The position numbers and the translations under genes were made by a program. A DNA stretch of 6,776 bases from assembly GCA_036510735.1 (NCBI GenBank), contig DATCDK010000076.1, positions 1 to 6,776 of the forward strand, given 5' to 3'. The stretch is from PALSA-607 sp036510735. Lineage in GTDB: Bacteria > Actinomycetota > Actinomycetes > Acidothermales > Acidothermaceae. Below the pieces are notes generated by a model that saw only the letters and a list, made by a program, of their open reading frames with translations, was not told the origin of the DNA and did not search any database. Below, piece after piece: positions 1-4,843 of this stretch (positions are counted from its first letter, which is position 1; every line of letters begins with the position of its first letter).

Positions 1-1275
1 GAGGATCACCGGTACCGTGCTCGGGCCACCCCCCGCCGTCCAATAGTTGGATTTGAGCCCGAGGTAGGTGTTCGTGCTCACCGTGGCGTTACTGCCAACG
101 ACTTGGACGGCGACGATGCGGCCGCCGAAGTCACCTGCGCCGTCGCGGGCGGTGACCTGGATTCCTTGCACCGTGCCGACCGTCGGGTAAGCAGCTTGGA
201 GTGCGGCGGCGGTGATCTGCGCGGTCCAGTCGTGGTTGGGATCGATGGCTGCGGTGTCGTAGGGATCAGCCTCGGCGACGAGATACGGCCGGGCACCGGG
301 TGCGACCTGCCCGCCGTTGCTCGCCGAGAACTGCGTGAAGGCCGGCGCTCCTTGGAAATACAGCGCGATGCCGTTCGTGGCATCGACGGCGGGTGACGCG
401 TTCACGCCTTCGATGGTGTTGACGGTGCCGTTGGCCGCGACGATCGCTTGACCGCCGTAGACCTGGCAAGCCGTCGTGTCGCAGATGTCCCACGCGGCGG
501 TCGGAGTCGCAACCGAGAGCGCGTACGACCGCGCGGCAACGGCTTGCGACTGCAGCGCGGCCGGCAACGCCCAGCTGTCGGGCATCTCCCTCGGCACCAC
601 GCCGTAGAGATACGACTGCATGTCGAGCACGTTCACTGCACCCGCAGTTGTCGGGCTCAGACGCACGATACGAATCGAGCCGCGGTACTGCCGCGACGTG
701 CCGTCGCCGTTGTACATGCGCAGGCCACCAGGCGTGGTGAATGTGACCGGGCCCACGGTGTCGGCGGTCGCGCCGACCATGAACGGCTTCCAGGTCTGGT
801 CGGTCGGATCGAGGAACAGGATGTGCATCGCGGTCGCGTCGATCTGGACCTTGTACATCGCGGTCGGCCCGTTCGCGGTTGCGCCCGTTGCTTGGTCGGT
901 CACGGTCATCGGCTGTCCGGGCGGAGCGACCATCGTGATGCCACTCGAGTCGTAGGCGGTGAGGTGCACGCGAATCGGCGGGTTGCCCACCTGCTGCTGT
1001 GTCGTACCGGGGTAATAGAAGCTGAGGATCTGCGACGCGGTCAGCCCCTTCTGCGCCGCTCCGAATGCGCCGTACTGGCTCATCCCGATGCCGTGCCCAA
1101 AGCCGTGGCCGGTGATCGAGAACACGCCGTTCGCCGGCACGGGAACGAAGTCATCAGCCAACGCTGGCGCCGCCTGCACGACGAGCCCGGTCGTGATGCC
1201 GGCAACACCGGCGATGGCGAGTGCAAGACTCGCGATCACGCGACCGAGACGGGACGTCGGAGTGGCAACCTGCAC
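1..1275 (-). CDS. SpoIID/LytB-domain secreted cell-wall protein (C-terminal end outside window)
   Basis: This frame is open for 425 codons from a GTG at 1275 to the window edge, so the carboxy end is missing. The start is set by an in-frame TAG at 1287-1285 and a strong ribosome site (AGGGAG, 1286-1281) five bases before the GTG. Residues 1 to about 37 form a signal peptide: short basic region, hydrophobic stretch, then an Ala-rich cleavage site (VQAAPALA). Residues 56-70 read GHGFGHGIGMSQYGA, followed by a YYPGT motif near 88-92. The SpoIID core follows: Q220-SYLYG, VVPREMP with Glu230 (the position of the catalytic Glu in SpoIID lytic transglycosylases), W235, LQSQAVAARSYAL, a Cys265/Cys270-QVYGG pair, and FSASNGG (316-322). 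GLKSNYW lies just before the edge. Family members cleave peptidoglycan glycan strands or enhance amidases; export to the cell wall is inferred. The exact substrate is unknown. Confidence 0.93.
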   Translation of the reverse strand, partial: MQVATPTSRLGRVIASLALAIAGVAGITTGLVVQAAPALADDFVPVPANGVFSITGHGFGHGIGMSQYGAFGAAQKGLTASQILSFYYPGTTQQQVGNPPIRVHLTAYDSSGITMVAPPGQPMTVTDQATGATANGPTAMYKVQIDATAMHILFLDPTDQTWKPFMVGATADTVGPVTFTTPGGLRMYNGDGTSRQYRGSIRIVRLSPTTAGAVNVLDMQSYLYGVVPREMPDSWALPAALQSQAVAARSYALSVATPTAAWDICDTTACQVYGGQAIVAANGTVNTIEGVNASPAVDATNGIALYFQGAPAFTQFSASNGGQVAPGARPYLVAEADPYDTAAIDPNHDWTAQITAAALQAAYPTVGTVQGIQVTARDGAGDFGGRIVAVQVVGSNATVSTNTYLGLKSNYWTAGGGPSTVPVIL

Positions 1276-1287
1276 GCGGGCTCCCTA

Positions 1288-1321
1288 GTGGGCTCGTGGG
1301 CCCCGCGATGCCGAGCCCCAC
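1288..1321 (-). promoter_or_regulatory. Stem-loop in the leader of the SpoIID-like gene
   Basis: The arms GTGGGCTCG (1288-1296) and CGAGCCCCAC (1312-1321) pair over nine bases with one bulged base, around a 15-base loop containing GGGCCC. The hairpin ends two bases before the AGGGAG ribosome site at 1286-1281. If transcription starts upstream of it, it would form in the 5' leader and could influence ribosome access or mRNA stability. No transcription start is known, so function is inference. Confidence 0.4.
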
Positions 1322-1414
1322 ATTGATGTCAGTCTCGTCACAGTAACCGCAGAAGTCCCAGCTGCCGCGCAGGACACGGCAGTTGGTGGCGGCCCCACTG
1401 GCCGGCGGCGGGAA

Positions 1415-1460
1415 GCATTGAAGTCCAGCGCTCGCTCTTGCGTGCGCTGGACTGCAATGC
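1415..1460 (+). repeat. Dispersed palindromic repeat, copy 1
   Basis: The left arm (1415-1434, beginning GCATTGAAGTCCAGCG) pairs with the right arm (1441-1460, ending ACTGCAATGC) in a 20-bp stem with two mismatches and a CTCTTG loop (1435-1440). It belongs to the same family as the elements at 2241, 3295 and 3378, in the same orientation. The outer pairs GCATTG/CAATGC differ from the other copies, yet still pair. It lies between divergent genes, so it cannot simply be a terminator for both neighbours. Confidence 0.88.
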
Positions 1461-1494
1461 CCAGCTCGGTCGCGCCGGGGTCGTGCCGCGCAGT

Positions 1495-1546
1495 GCCGTT
1501 TCCCAGACTGCGCAGACGGAGCCGTTTCCTAGGCTGCGCAGACGGA
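1495..1546. repeat. 26-bp tandem duplication upstream of the toxin-antitoxin operon
   Basis: Bases 1495-1520 and 1521-1546 are direct repeats matching at 24 of 26 positions. Each contains the perfect 8-bp palindrome CTGCGCAG (1508-1515 and 1534-1541), and the two palindrome centres are 26 bp apart. A degenerate third partial unit (GCGCAG then GCCGTTTCC) precedes them near 1488-1503. The repeats end five bases before the first GTGGCAC box, so they may be extra regulator sites or simply replication slippage. Confidence 0.8.
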
Positions 1547-1550
1547 GTCT

Positions 1551-1597
1551 GTGGCACATTTTTGCGACTCGTGGCACTATTTGGTTATGGATGCCAC
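1551..1597 (+). promoter_or_regulatory. Putative operator: three GTGGCA boxes around the antitoxin start
   Basis: GTGGCAC occurs at 1551-1557 and again at 1571-1577, exactly 20 bp apart. An inverted copy, TGCCAC, lies at 1592-1597, forming an inverted repeat with the second box around a 15-bp spacer that contains the ATG at 1587. Spacing of about two helical turns puts the boxes on one face of the DNA. Type II antitoxins usually bind such sites in their own promoter; that this one does is inferred. There is no Shine-Dalgarno sequence before the ATG, so the message may be leaderless, with the promoter overlapping the boxes. Confidence 0.5.
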
Positions 1598-1829
1598 AGT
1601 GGTGCTTGGGCAGCAGGGGCGGCTTGTCATACCCGCGGAGTTGCGGGCTGAGCTCGGACTTGCACCGGGAGATCGGCTGCATCTTCAGTTAGCGGGTCGG
1701 CGGCTCTTGGTGCAACGCCAGCAGGATGCCGTCGAGGAGTTGCGCGGTCTCGCGAACAAGGTGCCCAAGACTCGCTCGCTAGTTGAAGAACTTCTCGCTG
1801 AGCGTCTTGCTGCAGCTCTCGCGGAATGA
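1587..1829 (+). CDS. vapB: AbrB/SpoVT-type antitoxin of a VapBC-like pair
   Basis: An 80-residue protein. Residues 1 to about 45 match the swapped-hairpin AbrB/SpoVT DNA-binding fold: a first strand (ATVVLG), then GRLVIPAELRAELGL, then PGDRLHL and a closing strand (RRLLVQ). The rest is a charged helical tail (VEELRG, then LVEELLAERLAAAL) of the kind that wraps around a toxin. The frame is open upstream to an ATG at 1578 minus 27 (1551), but those extra 12 residues are poor and would swallow the operator boxes; domain alignment favours ATG 1587. The stop overlaps the toxin start (ATGA, 1826-1829), giving coupled translation. It should neutralise the PIN toxin and repress the shared promoter; both roles are inferred from the family. 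The symbol is by role, not by close homology. Confidence 0.88.
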   Translation: MDATVVLGQQGRLVIPAELRAELGLAPGDRLHLQLAGRRLLVQRQQDAVEELRGLANKVPKTRSLVEELLAERLAAALAE

Positions 1830-2206
1830 CGGTGCTCGACGCGTCGGCGATTCTCGCTCTCGTGCACGACGAACCGGGCGCAGATGTCGTCGCCGCAGCT
1901 CTCGGGGCGTCGACACTTGGCGCGGCAAATCTGGCCGAGGTCATCAGCAAGCTTGTCGACGCTGATATCGACGTTGCGCGCGTGCGCGAGTTGCTTTCCG
2001 CCGCAGGTGTCACGATCGAGCCCGTTCTCGAACAGGACGCCGAACTTGCAGGCGCGATGCGCGCGCTTGCTGGCGGGAGATCGTTGTCTCTAGGCGACCG
2101 TTGTTGCCTCGCACTCACTGTGCGAAGCGACCCACCCGAGGTGATGACCGCCGACAGCGCGTGGGCCGACCTCGACCTACCGATCCAAGTGCGATTACTC
2201 AGGTAA
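1826..2206 (+). CDS. vapC: VapC-like PIN-domain ribonuclease toxin
   Basis: A 126-residue protein, a normal VapC length, made of one PIN domain. The acidic, metal-binding residues of the family are in place: Asp5 in VLDASAIL at the amino end, Glu38 in NLAEVISKL, Asp91 in SLGDRCCLAL, and Asp110 in TADSAW. VapC toxins are Mg-dependent endoribonucleases that cut tRNA or rRNA in the cytoplasm and arrest growth until antitoxin returns; the target here cannot be predicted. The ATG overlaps the antitoxin stop by four bases and has no good ribosome site of its own, so it is probably translated by coupling. All four acidic residues are intact, so the toxin looks active rather than decayed. A palindromic repeat follows 34 bases after the stop. 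Confidence 0.94.
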   Translation: MTVLDASAILALVHDEPGADVVAAALGASTLGAANLAEVISKLVDADIDVARVRELLSAAGVTIEPVLEQDAELAGAMRALAGGRSLSLGDRCCLALTVRSDPPEVMTADSAWADLDLPIQVRLLR

Positions 2207-2240
2207 TCGCCTTCTTCAGGCACCCGCCGCCCCGGTAAGT

Positions 2241-2282
2241 GCTGAAGCCCAGCGCTCGCTCTTGAGTGCGCTGGACTTCAAC
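2241..2282 (+). repeat. Dispersed palindromic repeat, copy 2 (between convergent genes)
   Basis: Left arm 2241-2258, loop CTCTTG (2259-2264), right arm 2265-2282. About 14 of 18 positions pair, making this the most degraded stem of the four. It sits between the toxin stop (2206) and the nuclease-like gene's stop (2295), where it could act as a bidirectional transcription terminator. There is no T-tract on either side. Orientation is the same as the other copies. Confidence 0.85.
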
Positions 2283-2294
2283 GGTTGCCGTGTG

Positions 2295-3221
2295 TCAGGC
2301 GGCGATCAAGCCGAAGGCGATACCGGCGCGCCGAAGCTGTGCCTCGACCGCAGGCATGTCCACTCTCAACGCGATGCTAGGAAAGCGGAGGATGCGGTCG
2401 CCACCGATGACCAGATCATTTTGTCGCTGCGCGTCAGCCCAGTAGTTCAGCGTCAGTAGATGCAGGCCGCCGTCAACCTCGACCGCGAAGGCACCGAAGT
2501 CTGCATCGAGATAACGTCGCCGCCCGTCGGGACCGCAACGGATCGATTGCTGCAAAGGCGGCGGCAGCCCGACGCGGCGCGCGATCTTGATGAAGTCGAT
2601 CTCGGAGAGCGAATCTGCGCCGCCTTCGATGTCGGTAACGACCGAGAGCAAATGCCCGCGATGTCGGATCGGACCGGCGACGAGAATCTCCTGCCGCAAC
2701 ATCGCTGCCGTTACCAGCCGCTGTTGCACCGATGCGACGAGGAGTGCGCATGCAATCCGAGGAGACGCCGTCCACGCGGCCGCGTCGACAAACGCGCGGG
2801 CACGCCGAATTCTCGGCGGACTGGCCGAAGGGTCCAACTCGAACTCGTCGAAACGCTCTGATCGGTGCCAACGGACACCCGCGATCGCGACTGGATTCGT
2901 CTCGGCCGAGACGACGAGATCAAGGACGTCGGGCTCAAATCCCTTGAGTCCATAGGCGCGCGCGGCCGTCCGTCCATCAATTGCGGCGAGTTTCGGTGCG
3001 CTGAGAACGGCCGCCCATTGTCGCTGTTCAGATGAAGGTTCGCCACCATGCAGGACGACGGCGAGGCCGATGATCTGCCATCGACGAGCGCATACCCTGC
3101 GGCTCACCACGTTTCGATCAAAACCGGTGCTCGCGAGCTGCGCTCGGCTCACCACGCCGCACTGGTCTGCGGCAATCGCGGCGAGCAAATCGTGGTGTTG
3201 ACACTCTGACAGCCTCGGCAT
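2295..3221 (-). CDS. AbiEi-like winged-helix protein with Vsr-like (DUF559-type) nuclease-fold domain
   Basis: A 308-residue protein. Residues 10 to about 60 resemble the AbiEi-type amino-terminal winged helix (GVVSRAQLASTGF, then RRVCARRWQIIGLAVVLHGG). The middle (about 70-120) has the usual actinobacterial pattern IDGRTAARAYGL. The carboxy-terminal third matches Vsr-like PD-(D/E)XK folds: Glu207 in SLSEIDF, Asp239/Asp241 in YLDADFG, Glu248 and Asp250 in VEVDGGLHL, then AQRQNDL and RILRF. ATG 3221 is chosen because AGGGTG (3233-3228) precedes it by six bases; the frame runs on to 3311, but that extension enters the palindromic repeat. No AbiEii-like toxin partner is adjacent. Function is unproven: DNA cleavage or a toxin-antitoxin/defence role are both plausible. 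The acidic residues are intact, so it is not obviously a dead enzyme. Confidence 0.82.
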   Translation of the reverse strand: MPRLSECQHHDLLAAIAADQCGVVSRAQLASTGFDRNVVSRRVCARRWQIIGLAVVLHGGEPSSEQRQWAAVLSAPKLAAIDGRTAARAYGLKGFEPDVLDLVVSAETNPVAIAGVRWHRSERFDEFELDPSASPPRIRRARAFVDAAAWTASPRIACALLVASVQQRLVTAAMLRQEILVAGPIRHRGHLLSVVTDIEGGADSLSEIDFIKIARRVGLPPPLQQSIRCGPDGRRRYLDADFGAFAVEVDGGLHLLTLNYWADAQRQNDLVIGGDRILRFPSIALRVDMPAVEAQLRRAGIAFGLIAA

Positions 3222-3294
3222 GACCAACACCCTGGCTGTTGCGTGGTCGCTGCAGCACCGGCTGGCGCTCATCTGTGGACGACGCTTGCGGGGT

Positions 3295-3336
3295 GTTGAA
3301 GTCCAGCGCACGTTCTTGCGTGCGCTGGACTCCAGT
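3295..3336 (+). repeat. Dispersed palindromic repeat, copy 3
   Basis: Left arm 3295-3312 (GTTGAAGTCCAGCGCACG), loop TTCTTG (3313-3318), right arm 3319-3336. All 18 positions pair except one A/C mismatch, counting two outer G/T wobbles. It lies 74 bases upstream of the nuclease-like gene's start and starts the first of two tandem 83-bp modules. Confidence 0.92.
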
Positions 3337-3346
3337 GCTTGCCGGC

Positions 3347-3382
3347 GGGACGGCGGGGTGGTGCGGGACGGCGGGGTGTTGA
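3347..3382 (+). repeat. Short GC-rich repeat tract between hairpin copies 3 and 4
   Basis: Two 18-bp units beginning GGGACGGCGGGGTG (3347-3364 and 3365-3382). They are the same unit that forms the longer minisatellite starting at 3430. The second unit runs straight into the left arm of hairpin copy 4, so hairpin and GC tract are joined in one repeated module. Confidence 0.85.
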
Positions 3383-3419
3383 AGTCCAGCGCGCGTTCTT
3401 GCGCGCGCTGGACTCCAAC
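3378..3419 (+). repeat. Dispersed palindromic repeat, copy 4
   Basis: Left arm 3378-3395 (GTTGAAGTCCAGCGCGCG), loop TTCTTG (3396-3401), right arm 3402-3419. There are 17 Watson-Crick pairs and one mismatch, the best stem of the family. Relative to copy 3, an A-T pair in the inner stem is replaced by G-C through changes in both arms, and two outer wobbles become full pairs. Lying about 100 bases past the GT4 stop, it could help end the minus-strand glycosyltransferase transcript. Confidence 0.93.
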
Positions 3420-3429
3420 GCTTCCAGGC

Positions 3430-3517
3430 GGGACGGCGGGGTGGTGCGGGACGGCGGGTGGTGCGGGACGGCGGGGTGGTGCGGGACGGCCGGGGGTGCG
3501 GGCCGGCGGGGTGGGTG
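3430..3517 (+). repeat. GC-rich minisatellite, about five 17-18-bp units
   Basis: Units start at 3430, 3448, 3465, 3483 and 3500, with consensus GGGACGGCGGGGTGGTGC and minor length changes; the last two units are diverged. The tract stops one base before the stop codon of the GT4 gene (3521-3519). The plus strand has many runs of three or four G separated by 5-6 bases, fitting a G-quadruplex pattern. The plus strand is the template strand for the minus-strand operon, so such a structure could slow RNA polymerase at its end. No gene is seen in 3222-3518. Confidence 0.9.
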
Positions 3518-3518
3518 G

Positions 3519-4829
3519 CTACTTGCGGAGTCGTGAAACGATCCTCGCGCTCAGGCTTCTGGTGGGGGCGAGCCGTGCGCGGGCGAGGATCTCTGCGCGC
3601 GTTGCGGGGTCGGCAAGGTCGGGTGCCCGGTAAGGGTTGCGGCAGAAGTCCAGCAACGGCTGGGCGACGGCCGACCACCGGTAGTCGTCGGCGAGTCGGG
3701 CGCTGGCCGCTGCGGCCGTGGTACGTGCCGCCTCGTCGTCCAGCAATTCGTTGATCGCGGACGCCAGCCCATCGACGTCCCCCGGATCCACGGTGCGACC
3801 CGCACCGGCCCGCTCGATGACCTCGGCGAGCGCATCGCCACGCGTCGTGACGACAGGCAGCCCGGCCCAGAAGTAGTCGAGGATCCGGGTGCGAAACGAG
3901 AACGCGGTCTCGACGTGATCGTGATGCGTGCTGACGCCGATCGTCGCGTCGGCGAGGTAGCGGCCGCGCTCGGCGTAGGGGATCCAGCCGGACGAGAACG
4001 AATCAGAGAAGAAGACGTGGACGTCGGTCAGCTCGAGTTCGTTCGATAGTTCCCACGCCTCAACCGCCGCACGCATCATCTTGACCACCGGGTTCGGATG
4101 CTGCACACCCATGAACACCAACCGCAGCTTTGGTCGAGTGGCCCGCAATTTGTCCACCGCCCGGATCAGCGTGTTGGGGTCGAACCAGTTGTAGATGCCG
4201 CCGCCCCACAACAAGATCTCGTCATCGACGCCGATGCCGCGAACCACGCCTCTTAATGCTGGCGCGCCGGCTGGTGGTGGCTCGTCGGCGACACCGAACG
4301 GCACCACCCGCAGCAGCGAGCGAAGGGTTGGGTCGGCGTCGTAGATCACCGGGTTGATGCGCCCGCATGCGGCGAGGTGACCCAGCCACATGTCGCGCTG
4401 GCGACCCGACGCACACAAGAACGTGTCGCCGAGCACAGCCTGCGTGTTCAGCACATCGATCGTGCCGAAGACCACGCGGCGACGCTCGGCCGCGCCGAGA
4501 TCACGCGCCTGCTCGAGTTGCTCGAGATGGAACGGGTCATAGAGATCGACGACTATCGCTGGCCCCGCGTCGGCTAGCCACGTATTCGCCGCCAGCACGT
4601 CGCCGCCGAGCACGACTACGTCGCATCGCGCTGCGAGTGCACGCAACCCGTCGCCGTCGACGAACTGCCAGTTGCCATCGAGGCCCGGGTTGCTACACGA
4701 CGCGGTCGATGCGACCTCGACATCATGCTCAGTCGCAAGAACGCGCCCGAGTTCGACGGCACGGATCGCCGGACCAGCCAGCTCCGCACTCAACGGTTCG
4801 GTCGTGACGACCGCAACTCGGCGCCGCAC
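3519..4829 (-). CDS. GT4-type (GT-B fold) glycosyltransferase, surface polysaccharide synthesis
   Basis: A 436-residue protein from GTG 4829. The amino domain starts RRRVAVVTTEP, then LAGPAIRAVELGRVLA, a typical GT-B first strand and sugar-acceptor loop. The carboxy domain begins near residue 204 (EILLWGGGIYNWFDP), continues through LVFMGVQHPNP, and contains HVETAFSFRTRILDYFWAGLPVVTT (about 305-329), where Glu307 and Asp318 lie in the nucleotide-sugar region; the classical second Glu of the EX7E motif is replaced. No membrane segment is seen, so it is cytosolic or peripheral. It probably adds a sugar to a lipid-linked surface glycan; donor and acceptor are unknown. GTG 4829 is preferred for a GGTGGA ribosome site four bases upstream; GTG 4838 (439 residues) is the alternative, and ATG 4901 would overlap the upstream gene by 58 bases. 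The start is about 14 bases after the upstream stop, so the two are probably cotranscribed. Confidence 0.88.
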   Translation of the reverse strand: MRRRVAVVTTEPLSAELAGPAIRAVELGRVLATEHDVEVASTASCSNPGLDGNWQFVDGDGLRALAARCDVVVLGGDVLAANTWLADAGPAIVVDLYDPFHLEQLEQARDLGAAERRRVVFGTIDVLNTQAVLGDTFLCASGRQRDMWLGHLAACGRINPVIYDADPTLRSLLRVVPFGVADEPPPAGAPALRGVVRGIGVDDEILLWGGGIYNWFDPNTLIRAVDKLRATRPKLRLVFMGVQHPNPVVKMMRAAVEAWELSNELELTDVHVFFSDSFSSGWIPYAERGRYLADATIGVSTHHDHVETAFSFRTRILDYFWAGLPVVTTRGDALAEVIERAGAGRTVDPGDVDGLASAINELLDDEAARTTAAAASARLADDYRWSAVAQPLLDFCRNPYRAPDLADPATRAEILARARLAPTRSLSARIVSRLRK

Positions 4830-4843
4830 GACTTCCACCGGTG

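Larger units (their letters stand above)
1276..1586. other. Divergent intergenic region (311 bp)
   Basis: No gene is convincing here. The region separates the minus-strand SpoIID-like gene from the plus-strand toxin-antitoxin operon, so it must carry both promoters. From left to right it holds a leader hairpin next to the SpoIID ribosome site, about 90 unremarkable bases, a copy of the dispersed palindrome, a 26-bp tandem duplication, and the GTGGCA boxes. Open frames crossing it on both strands read through the repeats and show no protein-family motif. I saw no tRNA-like cloverleaf. Confidence 0.7.
3295..3460 (+). repeat. Tandem duplication of an 83-bp hairpin-plus-GC-tract module
   Basis: Bases 3295-3377 and 3378-3460 align end to end with about six substitutions and a one-base indel at the end. 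Each unit consists of the palindrome, a GCTT linker, and two copies of the GGGACGGCGGGGTG-type unit. This shows that the hairpin and the GC tract were copied together. Confidence 0.85.

Noticed and set aside
448..1326. 292-codon plus-strand open frame
   Set aside because: It lies opposite the SpoIID-like gene, whose motifs and signal peptide are unmistakable. The plus-strand product is Arg/His-rich with no family motif, a typical GC-rich shadow.
1276..1586. tRNA or small RNA gene
   Set aside because: No acceptor stem, T-loop signature or RNA-gene-like segment was found on reading both strands.
1562..1590. TTGCGA as a -35 box with a -10 at 1585-1590 for vapBC
   Set aside because: The -10 candidate is TTATGG and overlaps the start codon. 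The match is too poor to annotate as a promoter.
1627..2223. 198-codon minus-strand open frame opposite the toxin-antitoxin pair
   Set aside because: It has low-complexity Ser/Arg/Ala composition and no motif, and is fully antisense to two well-supported genes.
2241..2282. Classical intrinsic terminator
   Set aside because: The location between convergent genes fits, but there is no T-tract and the same element occurs in a divergent promoter region, so terminator is not its defining identity. A terminating side effect remains possible.
1415..3419. The palindromes as integron attC sites bounding cassettes
   Set aside because: Same-orientation palindromes after genes invite this, but attC sites run RYYYAAC inward to GTTRRRY, whereas these have GTT outside left and AAC outside right. 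The genes between them also point in both directions, and no integrase is visible.
1415..3419. CRISPR array
   Set aside because: There are only four copies at uneven distances, with genes between them, strong palindromy and no cas genes.
3118..3678. Minus-strand open frame across the repeat region
   Set aside because: Its Pro/Arg-rich product is translated from the hairpins and minisatellite, and it overlaps two real genes out of frame.
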